DNA of 64,000 nucleotides, from NCBI RefSeq assembly GCF_014466955.1, contig NZ_AP023396.1:2356001-2420000 (forward strand), in the 5' to 3' direction. The notes beneath the pieces were generated by a model. The model worked only from the letters and a program-made list of their open reading frames with translations, was not told the DNA's origin and did no database searches. The DNA comes from Nocardia wallacei. GTDB lineage: Bacteria > Actinomycetota > Actinomycetes > Mycobacteriales > Mycobacteriaceae. Shown here piece by piece: positions 19,095 to 28,908 of this stretch. The position numbers and the translations under genes are program-made. Positions within the stretch are counted from its first letter, which is position 1; the number at the start of each line of letters is the position of its first letter.

Positions 19095-19610
19095 CTAGCG
19101 GGGACGGACGGCGTCGATGTACCGGCCCGCGAAATAGCGTTGTGCCAGACGGCCGATCGGTCCGGCGAGGCGGGTGTACCAGGCGCCGGGGCGGGAGAAG
19201 GCGGCGATCAGGCCGTATACCGCGTCGTCGGCGGGGTCGTATTCCGCGGCGAAGAGTTCTTCGCCGATCTCCGGATGGCCGGGCAGTGTGCCGTAGGCGA
19301 AGCCGCGGCGGTTCGGCTCGTCGAGGACGTAGACGACTCGGCACGGGGCGACGATGCCGACGGGGCGCGGGCCGAGCCGGACGGTCAGCAGCGTGCCGGG
19401 CTCGGCGGTGGGGGTGCTCGCCGAGTGGAAGATGCCGGTGCCGTGCTGCATTCGATACGCGAGGATCTCGTTGCCCGCCGACTCGAACAGCGGCCGCCCG
19501 TAGCCGATGCGGCGGCGCAGCCGAAAATGGTGGTAACCAGGTGGGAATTCTCCATTGGCGGCACCGGTTTCGGCATAGGTGAACGGGGGAGTGTCGCTCG
19601 AATCGGGCAT
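19095..19610 (-). CDS. DUF1990 (UPF0548) family protein
   Basis: This 171-residue cytosolic protein belongs to the DUF1990 family of bacteria and plants. Features are YHHFRLRRRIGYG, a central VVYVLDEPNRRGFAYGTLPGHPEIGEE and the C-terminal LAQRYFAGRYIDAVR. The fold is predicted beta-rich and no enzymatic role is established. ATG 19610 follows a GGAGGA on the minus strand. It is divergent from the siderophore-interacting protein gene, with 130 bases between the starts, so the two may share the iron-responsive control region, but this is only inference. Confidence 0.88.
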   Translation of the reverse strand: MPDSSDTPPFTYAETGAANGEFPPGYHHFRLRRRIGYGRPLFESAGNEILAYRMQHGTGIFHSASTPTAEPGTLLTVRLGPRPVGIVAPCRVVYVLDEPNRRGFAYGTLPGHPEIGEELFAAEYDPADDAVYGLIAAFSRPGAWYTRLAGPIGRLAQRYFAGRYIDAVRPR

Positions 19611-19711
19611 GAGGCCATCCTCCTCTCGACCGGGCCGGCCCGGGAACCACCGCTGCGGAGAAATGCCGAGATGTATCGCGAGCTATCGGCGATACTTCAT
19701 GCTACCGTCGC

Positions 19712-19730
19712 TTAGGTAACCCTAATTATG
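19712..19730 (+). promoter_or_regulatory. Iron box (IdeR/DtxR operator-like)
   Basis: The 19 bases beginning TTAGGTAACCCTAA match the left 14 positions of the IdeR/DtxR consensus (TTAGGTTAGCCTAA...) at all but two degenerate positions; the right end is poorer. It lies between a weak -10-like TACCGT (19703-19708) and the ribosome-binding site of the downstream siderophore-interacting gene. Repression by iron-bound IdeR is the natural reading. Confidence 0.65.
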
Positions 19731-19742
19731 GAGGTGTCTTCC

Positions 19743-20504
19743 TTGGCTCGCCCCCGTCACAGCTTCGTGGTCAGCCGTACCGAACGCCTGACCGACCACC
19801 TGATCCGGGTCTACCTCGGTGGACCGGGTTTCGCATCCTTCCAGCCCAACGGCTACACCGACGCCTACGTGAAATTGGCTTTCCCCGCCGCGGACGGCGA
19901 AACCGTGCGCACGTACACGGTGCGCGCGATCGACCCGAACGCGCAGGAGATCGCCATCGATTTCGTCTACCACGGCGACGAGGGCGTCGCCGGACCGTGG
20001 GCCGCGTCGGCCCAGCCCGGTGACGGGATCGAGCTCATGGGTCCCGGCGGGGCCTATTCGCCCAACCCCGAGGCGCGGTGGCATCTGCTGGCCGGCGACG
20101 AGGCCGCACTGCCCGCCATCGCGTCCGCCTGCGCCGCACTGGCGCCCGACGCGGTGGGCCGGGTCTTCGTCGAGGTCGCCGGTCCCGCGGACGAACTCGA
20201 ATTCGACCGTCCCGCAGGCGTCGAGCTGACCTGGGTGCATCGCGGCGACGGTGTGCCGGGCGAGGCGCTCGCCGCGGCCGTCCGGGCCGAGCCCTGGCGC
20301 GACGGGCAGGTGCACGTGTTCATCCACGGCGAGGCCGAAGCGGTCATGCACGACCTGCGCCCCTACATCCGCAAGGAGCGCGGTGTCCCCGCGGCGTGGG
20401 CGTCGATCTCCGGATACTGGCGCCGCGGCCGCACGGAGGAGACCTTCCGCGAGTGGAAGCGCGAACTCGCCGAACGCGAGGGCACGGTCCCGGCCGGACG
20501 CTGA
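19743..20504 (+). CDS. Siderophore-interacting protein (ViuB-like ferric reductase)
   Basis: SIP proteins are FAD-dependent NAD(P)H ferric-siderophore reductases that free iron after uptake. The N-terminal FAD-binding barrel contains the FAD-contacting VRTYTVR (near residue 60) and VYHGDEGVAGPWA. The NAD-binding half has LLAGDEAALPAI and the C-terminal GYWRRGRTEE. The length of 253 residues fits. A TTG at 19743 (ARPRHSF) is chosen because GGAGG at 19730-19734 has ideal spacing. The upstream in-frame ATG 19728 lies inside the iron box and has no ribosome-binding site. It corresponds to viuB (Rv2895c) in gene order. Confidence 0.92.
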   Translation: MARPRHSFVVSRTERLTDHLIRVYLGGPGFASFQPNGYTDAYVKLAFPAADGETVRTYTVRAIDPNAQEIAIDFVYHGDEGVAGPWAASAQPGDGIELMGPGGAYSPNPEARWHLLAGDEAALPAIASACAALAPDAVGRVFVEVAGPADELEFDRPAGVELTWVHRGDGVPGEALAAAVRAEPWRDGQVHVFIHGEAEAVMHDLRPYIRKERGVPAAWASISGYWRRGRTEETFREWKRELAEREGTVPAGR

Positions 20505-20771
20505 GCCCGAGCCCGCGCTTGAGCCCGAGCCCGAGCCGCGAGGGCGATGGATCGCGCGGCGTCCCTCGCTGCTGTGGTCGCCCGGGCAGGTCGGCCGATC
20601 GACATCGAGTGCGCATCTCCGGTCGGCCGCCGCGGGGACATGCCGATTGCGTGAGTCCCCGCCGCATGCGGGCGTACCTGCTGTGGCGACTTCCCGGAGC
20701 CCGCACACGCCACCGGACTCGACGGCTCCGTACACCGCCGAAGCCTCGGACCCGCTGCAACGGCGAGGCGA

Positions 20772-21269
20772 TCACGCCGCCTCCACCGGTTTCAATCGCA
20801 GCGGCACAGCGCGGATCAGCGCGAGGGGGTCCAGGTACTCCCGCCCCCGCCGGACTCCCCAGTGCAGGCACGCGCCGTCGCACCCCGCGTGACCGGCCTC
20901 CAGCACTCCGAGCACCGAACCTCGGGAAACCCTGTGCCCCAACGTAACTGCGGCACGTACCGGCTCGTATGTGGTGCGCAGGCCGCCAGGATGATCGACC
21001 GACACCACGGGTTTGCCACCGACCTCCCCGGCGAAGGCGACCACTCCCTCACCCGCGGCCAGCACGGCCTGCCCGGCGCTCCCGCCGAGATCCACTCCGC
21101 GATGCCCGGGCAGCCAGTCCTGCGGCGGCTTGTCGAACCGGCGCAGCACCGGCGGCCGCGGCTGCAACGGCCACCCGAAGACCGCGCCCGGCGCCGCATC
21201 GGCCTCGGGCGCGGGCAGCAGAACCGGCAGCAACAGCCACCCCAGCACGAACACGATCACCCGGCGCAT
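20772..21269 (-). CDS. Secreted M23-family (LytM-type) peptidase
   Basis: This 165-residue protein starts with a signal peptide (MRRVIVFVLGWLLLPVLL, cleavage probably after ADA near residue 26). The rest is a single M23/LytM domain. The metal site is seen in HRGVDLGG and the C-terminal HWGVRRG; a second core His is not obvious to me. M23 proteins cut or bind peptidoglycan cross-bridges. The gene faces away from rpsB, the same arrangement as Rv2891 in M. tuberculosis. No SH3 or other binding domain is present. Confidence 0.88.
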   Translation of the reverse strand: MRRVIVFVLGWLLLPVLLPAPEADAAPGAVFGWPLQPRPPVLRRFDKPPQDWLPGHRGVDLGGSAGQAVLAAGEGVVAFAGEVGGKPVVSVDHPGGLRTTYEPVRAAVTLGHRVSRGSVLGVLEAGHAGCDGACLHWGVRRGREYLDPLALIRAVPLRLKPVEAA

Positions 21270-21572
21270 ACCCCGACCCTGCCGCCCGCCGCGGCCGCGC
21301 GAAAGCCTCGCTCCGGCGAGTGTGGATGAATCCGGAATTGTGAACAACGCGCACTCCGACCCCCACACCCACCGATTAGGTCCCCAACAGGCCGGGAGCG
21401 TAGACTGGCCGGGCGGTTCGCCCAGGGTGGACCGACTTCGCGCGCCCGCATCGCAAGGGTCGCCGGCTGGTCCCGAGTGTTCTTCCGAAACCCGGGTCCG
21501 GTGGCCTCGGGCGCCAGGGCGGGGATCGCCGATCCCCGCGTCAACCGGCAACGAAAGCGAGATACGAGAGCC

Positions 21573-22433
21573 ATGGCTGTCGTAACAATGAAGCAGCTGC
21601 TCGACAGCGGCGCACACTTCGGGCACCAGACCCGCCGTTGGAACCCGAAGATGAAGCGGTTCATCTTCACCGACCGCAACGGCATCTACATCATCGACCT
21701 GCAGCAGACGCTGACCTACATCGACAAGGCGTACGAGTTCGTCAAGGAGACCGTCGCCCACGGTGGCACCGTGCTGTTCGTCGGCACCAAGAAGCAGGCG
21801 CAGGAGTCCATCGCGTCGGAGGCCACCCGCGTCGGCATGCCGTACGTGAACCAGCGCTGGCTCGGCGGCATGCTCACCAACTTCTCGACCGTGCACAAGC
21901 GCCTGCAGCGCCTCAAGGAGCTCGAGGCGATGGAGCAGACCGGCGGTTTCGAGGGTCGCACCAAGAAGGAAATCCTCATGCTCACGCGTGAGAAGAACAA
22001 GCTGGAGCGCACCCTCGGCGGCATCCGCGACATGGCCAAGGTGCCCTCGGCCATCTGGGTCGTCGACACCAACAAGGAGCACATCGCCGTCGGCGAGGCC
22101 CGCAAGCTGAATATCCCGGTCATCGCGATCCTGGACACCAACTGCGACCCCGACCTGGTCGACTACCCGATCCCGGGCAACGACGACGCGATCCGGTCGG
22201 CCGCCCTGCTCACCAAGGTCGTCGCCTCCGCGGTCGCCGAGGGCGTGCAGGCTCGTGCCGCGCGCGCCGGTGGCGACGCCAAGCCCGAGGCCGGCGCCGG
22301 CGAGCCGCTCGCCGAGTGGGAGCAGGAGCTGCTGGCTCAGGCGACTCCGGCCACCGACGAGGCTGCCCCCGAGACGGCCGCCGAGGCGGAGCTGAAGGAG
22401 GAGCCGGCCACCAAGACCCCGGCCGACTTCTGA
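21573..22433 (+). CDS. rpsB: 30S ribosomal protein S2
   Basis: S2 binds late to the 30S head and is needed for S1 binding where S1 exists. The family sequence is clear: [36 protein letters not shown] and [16 protein letters not shown]. The 286-residue length includes an acidic, Ala-rich actinobacterial tail. A TAGACT hexamer in the 300-base upstream region may be its -10. The Shine-Dalgarno sequence is weak (GAGATACGAGAG). It is followed by tsf, as in most bacteria. Confidence 0.97.
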   Translation: MAVVTMKQLLDSGAHFGHQTRRWNPKMKRFIFTDRNGIYIIDLQQTLTYIDKAYEFVKETVAHGGTVLFVGTKKQAQESIASEATRVGMPYVNQRWLGGMLTNFSTVHKRLQRLKELEAMEQTGGFEGRTKKEILMLTREKNKLERTLGGIRDMAKVPSAIWVVDTNKEHIAVGEARKLNIPVIAILDTNCDPDLVDYPIPGNDDAIRSAALLTKVVASAVAEGVQARAARAGGDAKPEAGAGEPLAEWEQELLAQATPATDEAAPETAAEAELKEEPATKTPADF

Positions 22434-22458
22434 TCGCTCGCGAAATGTTTGTTCACCG

Positions 22459-22490
22459 TGCCGACCCTTCCCATTCGGAAGCGGTCGGCA
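22459..22490 (+). terminator. Hairpin between rpsB and tsf (possible attenuator)
   Basis: TGCCGACC (22459-22466) pairs with GGTCGGCA (22483-22490), with TTCC and GGAA pairing inside around a short loop. There is no T-tract, so partial termination or RNA processing between rpsB and tsf is more likely than a full stop. Confidence 0.4.
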
Positions 22491-22539
22491 TGGTGTTGCC
22501 AGAGACCTGAACCTTTACCGTTGAAGGAGGCTCGCCAGG

Positions 22540-23364
22540 ATGGCGAACTACACCGCCGCGGATGTCAAGCGGCTCCGTGAGCTCACCGGCTCCGGAATGA
22601 TGGACTGCAAGAAGGCCCTCGAGGAGACCGACGGCGATTTCGACAAGGCCGTCGAGGTCCTCCGCATCAAGGGCGCCAAGGATGTCGGCAAGCGTGCCGA
22701 GCGCGCCACCGCCGAGGGCCTGGTCGCCGCCTCGAACGGCGTTATGTTCGAGATCAACTCCGAGACCGACTTCGTCGCCAAGAACGACGAGTTCCAGAAC
22801 GTCGCCGGCGACATCGCCGAGGCCGCGGCCAAGGCCCGCCCGGCCGACCTGGACGCGCTGAAGGCGCTCGACGTCAACGGCAAGACCGCCGACCAGGTCG
22901 TGCAGGAGCTGGCCGCGAAGATCGGCGAGAAGCTGGAGCTGCGCCGCGTCGTCTCCTTCGACGGCCCGGTCGCGACCTACCTGCACAAGCGTTCCTCGGA
23001 TCTGCCGCCCGCTGTCGGCGTGCTGGTCGAGTACCAGGGCGAGGGCGAAGCCGCCGCCGAGGCCGCGCGCGCGGCCGCCATGCAGGTCGCCGCGCTGAAG
23101 GCCCGCTACGTCAGCCGCGACGAGGTCCCGGCCGACGTCGTGGAGAAGGAGCGCGGCATCGCCGAGGCCACCGCCCGTGAGGAGGGCAAGCCGGAGGCCG
23201 CGCTGCCGAAGATCGTCGAGGGCCGCGTCAACGGCTTCTACAAGGATGTCGTGCTGCTGGAGCAGCCGTCGGTCACCGACTCCAAGAAGACCGTCAAGCA
23301 GCTGCTGGCCGACGCGGGTGTCACCATCACCCGCTTCGCCCGCTTCGAGGTCGGTCAGGCGTAG
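22540..23364 (+). CDS. tsf: Elongation factor Ts
   Basis: EF-Ts is the nucleotide exchange factor for EF-Tu. The N-terminal UBA-like domain begins [22 protein letters not shown]. The EF-Tu contact motif appears as [14 protein letters not shown] near residue 75. ARFEVG closes the protein. The length of 274 residues is normal for actinobacteria. A strong GAAGGAGG site lies about 10 bases upstream. A terminator at 23378-23415 ends the rpsB-tsf unit. Confidence 0.97.
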   Translation: MANYTAADVKRLRELTGSGMMDCKKALEETDGDFDKAVEVLRIKGAKDVGKRAERATAEGLVAASNGVMFEINSETDFVAKNDEFQNVAGDIAEAAAKARPADLDALKALDVNGKTADQVVQELAAKIGEKLELRRVVSFDGPVATYLHKRSSDLPPAVGVLVEYQGEGEAAAEAARAAAMQVAALKARYVSRDEVPADVVEKERGIAEATAREEGKPEAALPKIVEGRVNGFYKDVVLLEQPSVTDSKKTVKQLLADAGVTITRFARFEVGQA

Positions 23365-23377
23365 TAGTTCGAGAAGG

Positions 23378-23415
23378 GCTCCCGCGCAACCGAACCGGTT
23401 GTGCGGGAGCTTTTT
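23378..23415 (+). terminator. Intrinsic terminator after tsf
   Basis: A 15-bp stem (GCTCCCGCGCAACCG at 23378-23392 with 23396-23410, one G-U pair) closes the three-base loop AAC and is followed by five T. It lies 13 bases after the tsf stop. Confidence 0.9.
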
Positions 23416-23599
23416 GCTGCGCGGCATGATTCGGACGCTGTCCGAAGTGCGCCGGGATGGTCACGAAACAGTGGGTCGGTGCGCGTTCGGCCAGGGGTGT
23501 AGGGCAGGATGGACGCAGCTTTTGTCACCGTCCCGTGTACCTCCCGACACCGGATGGTCTTTTCGCGTGTGTACCAGGTTGCCGAGGAGAAGGAGACCG

Positions 23600-24328
23600 A
23601 TGTCGGACCCGGAACCGGCCCGAAAGGGCTATCGCCGAGTACTCCTCAAGCTGGGCGGGGAGATGTTCGGCGGTGGCAACGTCGGGCTCGACCCGGACGT
23701 GGTGCAGACGGTGGCCGAGCAGATCGCCGAGGTCGTCGGCTCCGGTGTGCAGGTGGCGGTCGTCATCGGCGGCGGAAACTTCTTCCGTGGCGCCGAACTC
23801 GAGGAACGCGGCATGGAGCGGGCCCGCTCGGACTACATGGGCATGCTCGGCACGGTGATGAACAGCCTTGCGCTGCAAGACTTTCTGCAGCAGCAGGGCG
23901 TGGACACCCGCGTGCAGACGGCGATCACGATGGGCCAGGTCGCCGAACCCTATCTGCCGCTGCGGGCCAAGCGGCATCTGGAGAAGGGACGGGTGGTGAT
24001 CTTCGGCGCCGGCATGGGCATGCCGTATTTCTCCACCGACACCACCGCCGCCCAGCGTGCGCTGGAGATCGGCGCGGAGGTGGTGCTGATGGCCAAGGCG
24101 GTGGACGGAGTGTTCGACGACGACCCGAAGGTGAACCCCGACGCCATCCAGTTCACCGAGGTCACACACAAGGAAGTGCTCGAACGCGGGCTGAAGGTCG
24201 CCGATGCCACCGCATTCAGCCTCTGTATGGACAACCAGATGCCCATGTTGGTGTTCAATCTTCTGACGAAGGGCAATATCGCCCGTGCGGTGGCCGGTGA
24301 GAAGATCGGCACATTGGTTCGGTCCTGA
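23600..24328 (+). CDS. pyrH: UMP kinase
   Basis: UMP kinase makes UDP from UMP and is an essential hexameric amino-acid-kinase-fold enzyme. Signatures are [51 protein letters not shown] and [12 protein letters not shown]. The length of 242 residues is normal. ATG 23600 follows AGAAGGAGA. It starts its own unit after the tsf terminator and leads into frr and cdsA, as in mycobacteria. Confidence 0.96.
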   Translation: MSDPEPARKGYRRVLLKLGGEMFGGGNVGLDPDVVQTVAEQIAEVVGSGVQVAVVIGGGNFFRGAELEERGMERARSDYMGMLGTVMNSLALQDFLQQQGVDTRVQTAITMGQVAEPYLPLRAKRHLEKGRVVIFGAGMGMPYFSTDTTAAQRALEIGAEVVLMAKAVDGVFDDDPKVNPDAIQFTEVTHKEVLERGLKVADATAFSLCMDNQMPMLVFNLLTKGNIARAVAGEKIGTLVRS

Positions 24329-24385
24329 ATCGTGGCCCGCGAAGCCCGGTACCGACATACGACGAATGCTGTGGAGGAAACGGTC

Positions 24386-24943
24386 GTGATTGAAGAAGCG
24401 CTCTTCGACGCCGAGGAGAAGATGGAGAAGGCCGTCTCGGTGGCGAAGGACGACCTCGGAGGCATCCGGACCGGACGCGCCAACCCGAGCATGTTCAACA
24501 GGATCGTCGTCGACTACTACGGGGCGCCGACGCCGGTCACACAGATGTCGAGCATCACGGTGCCCGAGCCGCGCATGGTCGTCATCAAGCCGTACGAGCA
24601 GGCACAGCTACAGGCGATCGAGACCGCCATCCGCAACTCGGACCTGGGCGTGAATCCGACCAACGACGGCAACATCATTCGCGTGTCGATCCCGCAGCTG
24701 ACCGAGGAGCGCCGCCGCGAGTTGGTCAAGCAGGCCAAGTCCAAGGGCGAGGACGCCAAGATCAGCATCCGCAACGTGCGGCGCAAGGCGATGGAAGAAC
24801 TGGGCCGCATTCAGAAGGACGGCGAGGCGGGCGAGGACGAAGTGGGCCGCGCCGAGAAGGAACTGGACAAGACGACGCACCGGTACGTCGCCCAGATCGA
24901 TGAACTGGTCAAGCACAAGGAATCGGAACTGCTCGAGGTCTGA
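24386..24943 (+). CDS. frr: Ribosome recycling factor
   Basis: RRF splits post-termination ribosomes together with EF-G. The protein starts [20 protein letters not shown] and contains the strongly conserved [14 protein letters not shown] and [13 protein letters not shown], ending in the coiled bundle with [19 protein letters not shown]. The GTG at 24386 is preceded by GGAGG at 24373-24377 with eight bases of spacing, giving 185 residues, the family length. It lies 57 bases after pyrH. Confidence 0.96.
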   Translation: MIEEALFDAEEKMEKAVSVAKDDLGGIRTGRANPSMFNRIVVDYYGAPTPVTQMSSITVPEPRMVVIKPYEQAQLQAIETAIRNSDLGVNPTNDGNIIRVSIPQLTEERRRELVKQAKSKGEDAKISIRNVRRKAMEELGRIQKDGEAGEDEVGRAEKELDKTTHRYVAQIDELVKHKESELLEV

Positions 24944-24991
24944 GGCCTTCGGCAGTTTGCCCGCCGGGGCCGGGGACGGAGTAGACGACAA

Positions 24992-25930
24992 GTGAGCGAC
25001 GGGACAATGGTGGCCGAAGAAGCCGCCGCCGGCGATGCGGTGCCGGCGAGCGAGGCGCCCGGTGTGACGCCGGCGCGGGAAACACCGTCGGCGGCGCAGC
25101 CGGACGGTAAGACCTCGCGTGCCGGCCGGAACTTACCCGCGGCGCTGGGCGTCGGCTTGGCGCTCGGCCTGTCGCTCATCGCGATCCTGTTGTTCGTCCC
25201 GAAGGTGCTCGTCGGTGTGGTGGCGGTGGCCATCGCGGTCGCCACCTGGGAGGTCGCCAAGCGGCTGCGCGAGGCCGATGTGCTCGTGCCCCGCATCCCG
25301 CTGCTGCTCGGCGGGCAGGCGATGCTGTGGCTGGCCTGGCCGTTCGGCACCGAGGGTGTGGTGGGGGTGTTCGCGGGCACGGCGCTGGTGTGCATGGGCT
25401 GGCGGCTGTTCGACCACGGCTTGGCGGCGACGCCGCGAAACTTCCTGCGCGACACCGCGATCACGCTGTTCGTACTGGCGTGGGTGCCGCTGCTGGCGTC
25501 GTTCGCGGTGCTGCAACTGCTGCAGGACGACGGCAACCTGCGGGTGCTGACCTTCATGATCCTGGTGGTCTGCTCGGACGTCGGCGGCTATGTGGCCGGG
25601 GTGCTGTTCGGCAAGCATCCGATGGTTCCGGCCATCAGCCCGAAGAAATCGTGGGAGGGTTTCGCCGGGTCGTTGGTGTTCTGCATCATCGGCGGCCTGC
25701 TGACGGTAACCCTGCTGCTGCAGGCGAACTCGATGATCGGCGTGCTGGCCGGTATCGCGGTGGTGCTGGTCGCGACCGGTGGCGACCTGGTCGAGTCGCA
25801 GGTGAAGCGCGAGTTGGGCATCAAGGACATGGGCACGCTGCTGCCCGGGCACGGCGGCATCATGGACCGGCTGGATTCGATGCTGCCGTCGGCGTTCGTG
25901 TCGTGGGTGGTGTTCACCGCACTGCTGTAG
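24992..25930 (+). CDS. cdsA: Phosphatidate cytidylyltransferase
   Basis: CdsA makes CDP-diacylglycerol, the precursor of all phospholipids in the membrane. The C-terminal signature is complete: SQVKRELGIKD followed by LLPGHGGIMDRLDS (near residues 270-300). About eight membrane segments are visible after a 45-residue soluble Ala/Pro-rich N-terminus. The length of 312 residues is typical of actinobacteria. The start is a GTG 48 bases after frr. The gene is convergent with the small membrane-protein gene ending at 25935. Confidence 0.95.
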   Translation: MSDGTMVAEEAAAGDAVPASEAPGVTPARETPSAAQPDGKTSRAGRNLPAALGVGLALGLSLIAILLFVPKVLVGVVAVAIAVATWEVAKRLREADVLVPRIPLLLGGQAMLWLAWPFGTEGVVGVFAGTALVCMGWRLFDHGLAATPRNFLRDTAITLFVLAWVPLLASFAVLQLLQDDGNLRVLTFMILVVCSDVGGYVAGVLFGKHPMVPAISPKKSWEGFAGSLVFCIIGGLLTVTLLLQANSMIGVLAGIAVVLVATGGDLVESQVKRELGIKDMGTLLPGHGGIMDRLDSMLPSAFVSWVVFTALL

Positions 25931-25934
25931 CCGC

Positions 25935-26324
25935 TCAGCCCCTTTTGGCGGCCCGGCGCAGCTGCAGGATTCGCCCGCCGCCGACGAGTGCCATCACGAG
26001 AGCTCCGGCGATCACCGAGAGCAGAATGGTGATCCCGAGAGGTAGCGAGAAGCTCCAGAAGAACAGTGTCACCTCGGCCTTGTCCAGGTTCTGCAGGATG
26101 AAGACCAGCAGGATGATGCCCAGTACCGCCGCGGCGACGAGGGCGACCCAGGTGTAGCCGGTGCGGGTTCTGAGCGAGCGTTTGCGCGGTGTCGTCGGCG
26201 GGGCCTGTGTGGCGGGCGGTGACTCCGCGCCGGGAGCCGCGGGCGTGGCGGGGGTTACCGGTGTGCCGGGCCCGGTGCCGGTGTACGGGTCGGATCCCGA
26301 GGTCGGTGTAGCTTCGCTAGTCAT
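25935..26324 (-). CDS. LapA-domain (DUF1049) membrane protein
   Basis: This 129-residue protein has a disordered Pro/Thr/Ala-rich N-terminus, then RTRTGYTWVALVAAAVL. Two membrane helices follow (VALVAAAVLGIILLVFILQN and LGITILLSVIAGALVMALVG), with the LapA-type linker between them, QNLDKAEVTLFFWSFSLPLG. It ends in a basic tail (LQLRRAAKRG). LapA proteins assist lipid or lipopolysaccharide assembly in Gram-negatives; the actinobacterial role is unknown. ATG 26324 (TSEATPTSG) is preferred; an in-frame ATG at 26363 would add 13 residues. Neither has a strong ribosome-binding site. Confidence 0.82.
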   Translation of the reverse strand: MTSEATPTSGSDPYTGTGPGTPVTPATPAAPGAESPPATQAPPTTPRKRSLRTRTGYTWVALVAAAVLGIILLVFILQNLDKAEVTLFFWSFSLPLGITILLSVIAGALVMALVGGGRILQLRRAAKRG

Positions 26325-26448
26325 ATTCCGATCATTGCCGGTAGCTATCGTCTTTACACGCATATCCGTCCGCTGATCTCGGCATGTGACCGCCGCCTCC
26401 GCGCCCACCTGCCGGTTCGGTCCGCGCTGATGGAACAATGGGGTGGTT

Positions 26449-27558
26449 ATGGCTACCTCCCTCCCGCTCGTCTTCGACGCCCCGCGCCGGGGCATGCCGC
26501 CGCGTCACCTCGCCGATCTCGACGCGGACGAGCGGCGCAGCGTGATCCAGGAACTCGGCCTGCCGAAGTTTCGCGCCGACCAGATCGCCCGCCAGTACTA
26601 CGGCCGCCTCCAGGCCGACCCGGAACAGATGACCGACCTGCCCGCCCCCCTGCGCGCCACGGTCGCCGAGGCCCTGTTCCCGCCGCTGCTGACCGAGGTC
26701 CGCCACGTGGTCTGCGACGACGGCACCACCCGCAAAACCCTCTGGCGCGCCGGCGACGGCACCCTGCTGGAGTCGGTCCTCATGCGCTACCCCGACCGCA
26801 ACACCCTGTGCATCTCCAGCCAAGCCGGCTGCGGCATGGCCTGTCCGTTCTGCGCCACCGGCCAGGGCGGCCTGAACCGCAACCTCTCCACGGCCGAGAT
26901 CGTCGACCAGGTCCGGGCCGCCGCGGCCGCCCTGCGCGACGGCGAGGTGGCAGGCGGGCCGGGGCGGTTGTCGAACATCGTGTTCATGGGCATGGGGGAG
27001 CCGCTGGCCAACTACAAGCGCGTGGTCGCGGCCGTCCGCCGAATCACATCGCCCGCGCCGGACGGACTGGGCATTTCGCAGCGAAATGTCGTGGTGTCGA
27101 CCGTCGGCCTGGCCCCGGCAATCCGCAAACTGGCCGACGAGGGCCTGTCGGTGACTTTGGCTGTCTCCCTGCACACTCCGGACGACGAACTACGAGACAC
27201 GTTGGTTCCCGTCAACAATCGCTGGCCGATCGCCGAAGTCCTCGACGCCGCAAAATATTACGCCGACAAATCCGGCCGCCGAGTCTCCATCGAATACGCC
27301 CTGATCCGCGACATCAACGACCACCCCTGGCGCGCCGACCTCCTCGGCTCCAAACTCCACAAAGCCCTGGGCCCCCGAGTCCACGTAAACCTCATCCCCC
27401 TCAACCCCACCCCAGGCTCGAAATGGGACGCCAGCCCCAAACCGGTCGAACGCGAGTTCGTCCGGCGAGTAGAGGCCCAGGGCGTGCCGTGCACGGTGCG
27501 CGATACGCGGGGGCAGGAGATCGCCGCAGCTTGCGGGCAATTGGCGGCTGAGGGCTGA
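26449..27558 (+). CDS. rlmN: Dual-specificity 23S rRNA/tRNA adenine-C2 methyltransferase RlmN
   Basis: RlmN is a radical-SAM enzyme that makes m2A2503 in 23S rRNA and m2A37 in some tRNAs. The iron-sulfur motif is CGMACPFC near residue 118. [23 protein letters not shown] and [10 protein letters not shown] are family marks, and the second catalytic Cys is in EIAAACGQL near the C-terminus. The length is about 369 residues. AACAAT at 26434-26439 is a likely -10, placing +1 near ATG 26449 (ATSLPLVF) or GTG 26443, so translation may be leaderless. Backbone synteny resumes at dxr, 5.8 kb downstream. Confidence 0.96.
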   Translation: MATSLPLVFDAPRRGMPPRHLADLDADERRSVIQELGLPKFRADQIARQYYGRLQADPEQMTDLPAPLRATVAEALFPPLLTEVRHVVCDDGTTRKTLWRAGDGTLLESVLMRYPDRNTLCISSQAGCGMACPFCATGQGGLNRNLSTAEIVDQVRAAAAALRDGEVAGGPGRLSNIVFMGMGEPLANYKRVVAAVRRITSPAPDGLGISQRNVVVSTVGLAPAIRKLADEGLSVTLAVSLHTPDDELRDTLVPVNNRWPIAEVLDAAKYYADKSGRRVSIEYALIRDINDHPWRADLLGSKLHKALGPRVHVNLIPLNPTPGSKWDASPKPVEREFVRRVEAQGVPCTVRDTRGQEIAAACGQLAAEG

Positions 27559-27615
27559 TTCTGACAGCGAGTTCCGAGCACGAGCTCTGATGTGTCGACC
27601 TGAATCCCGATCGAC

Positions 27616-28908
27616 TTAGCGATGCATCGACATCTGTGGTAGCAGTTCCTGGGTCGGCGTTATAGTGGCGCTCTTCTTATTGCGGATCTTGGCGGACGTC
27701 AACGAATTGACTCCGGCGATGGCTTCGGCGACTGCGTAACCGACCTCTTTAGGCCCCGCGACAGTCGTAATTCCCCGCGGTGTCTTCCGCGTCGCGATCC
27801 CGTCCCAGTAACCGCCATCCCGTGCCCAATGGATCTCATCGAGCATCTCGAGCAGTTCCTCACGACTGGTAGAGGGGTATCCAGAGGTGTTCGGAACAGT
27901 CGTGACAGCACGATTGGCTGCGACACCGATGCCAGCCATAATCGCGGGCGACCCAATTAGGTTGGTGTCCTTATCGGCGAAATGTTCCGCGAACTGTTGC
28001 AAGATTGCGTGGACGAGATCGGTAATCTCTTCCAGCACAGAGTCGAAATCGGATCCTTCTGGCAGTGGAACCGGTTTGGCGCCGTATTGCAGGCCGGAGC
28101 GGCCCAGCAACGTGGTAACTACCAAGGTACGCAACGCGCTGAGGGTGACCCACTGCGGTGACCGCTTGCCGACCTGACGACTAGCCTGTTGAACGATGCT
28201 CGCGACGGGAACCATCTGGCCGTTCGGTTGCAGGATGGGCTTTGCCATGAGAGCCCGAACGATCTGGGTGGCCGGGTCACGTTGATCTTTCGCGATTGCC
28301 TCGTTGGCATTTACCTGGGCACCGAGAACGTTCCGCTCGTAAAAGAGGGCTTGTAAACGTTCAACAGGCAGTCCATGATGGATCTCCACCGGGATACGGA
28401 CATTCTCTAGTGCGTCCTCGCTCTCCGGATCCGATCGCACAAGTTCCGCGTATTTTCGGTGGGCATCTTCCCACGCTGCGCGCTGAGTTTCGCCGTCCAC
28501 CGCCAGAAAGAGTCGGCCGAAAGGTATCCCTATTTTTGCTGTGCCGTCCTCGGACGGCACGACGGTAAGCTTCGTAGGAGTCCCGAGGCAAATTGGAGGT
28601 GTGCCTCGATGTTTCTGCTCACGTACCCGCTCGAAAATAAAGTCGGCGTACTTCGGCACATTTGTCTTCTTGGCGCCCGTGAAATACCGCTGGACCGTCT
28701 CTCGGCGTTCAGCAAGCTCGGCGACCATGGGGTTTGCCATCAGGGCCGGGCGTAAACGCTTGTCTTCGAAAGTGCGTGGATCCGGCACGAGCTGCATCAA
28801 ATGTCCGAGCGAGATGGTGGCCAGAACCTGGTTTTCGTCTACAATCAAGCAAGGAATAGCTGATGCTTTACTCGGATCGATCGACTGGCGCTGATATGGA
28901 TTTGCCAT
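27616..28908 (-). CDS. DndB/DGQHR-like protein, solitary
   Basis: This 430-residue protein resembles the DGQHR superfamily, which includes DndB, the regulator of DNA phosphorothioation. The defining motif appears as FLAVDGETQRAAW near residue 135, a variant of DGQHR. Near residue 190 LFYERNVLGAQVNANEAIA and DQRDPATQIV follow, matching the conserved Asn/Asp-Arg-Asp region of DndB. No dndA/C/D/E, ssp or dpd genes are nearby. GAAGGAGA precedes ATG 28908. G+C and codon use are visibly lower than in both neighbours, indicating recent acquisition. Function is uncertain; the family resemblance is by eye. Confidence 0.6.
   Translation of the reverse strand: MANPYQRQSIDPSKASAIPCLIVDENQVLATISLGHLMQLVPDPRTFEDKRLRPALMANPMVAELAERRETVQRYFTGAKKTNVPKYADFIFERVREQKHRGTPPICLGTPTKLTVVPSEDGTAKIGIPFGRLFLAVDGETQRAAWEDAHRKYAELVRSDPESEDALENVRIPVEIHHGLPVERLQALFYERNVLGAQVNANEAIAKDQRDPATQIVRALMAKPILQPNGQMVPVASIVQQASRQVGKRSPQWVTLSALRTLVVTTLLGRSGLQYGAKPVPLPEGSDFDSVLEEITDLVHAILQQFAEHFADKDTNLIGSPAIMAGIGVAANRAVTTVPNTSGYPSTSREELLEMLDEIHWARDGGYWDGIATRKTPRGITTVAGPKEVGYAVAEAIAGVNSLTSAKIRNKKSATITPTQELLPQMSMHR

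Noticed and set aside
20503..20545. GAGCCC hexamer repeat after the siderophore-interacting gene
   Set aside because: Short, imperfect and without context; ordinary high-G+C simple sequence.
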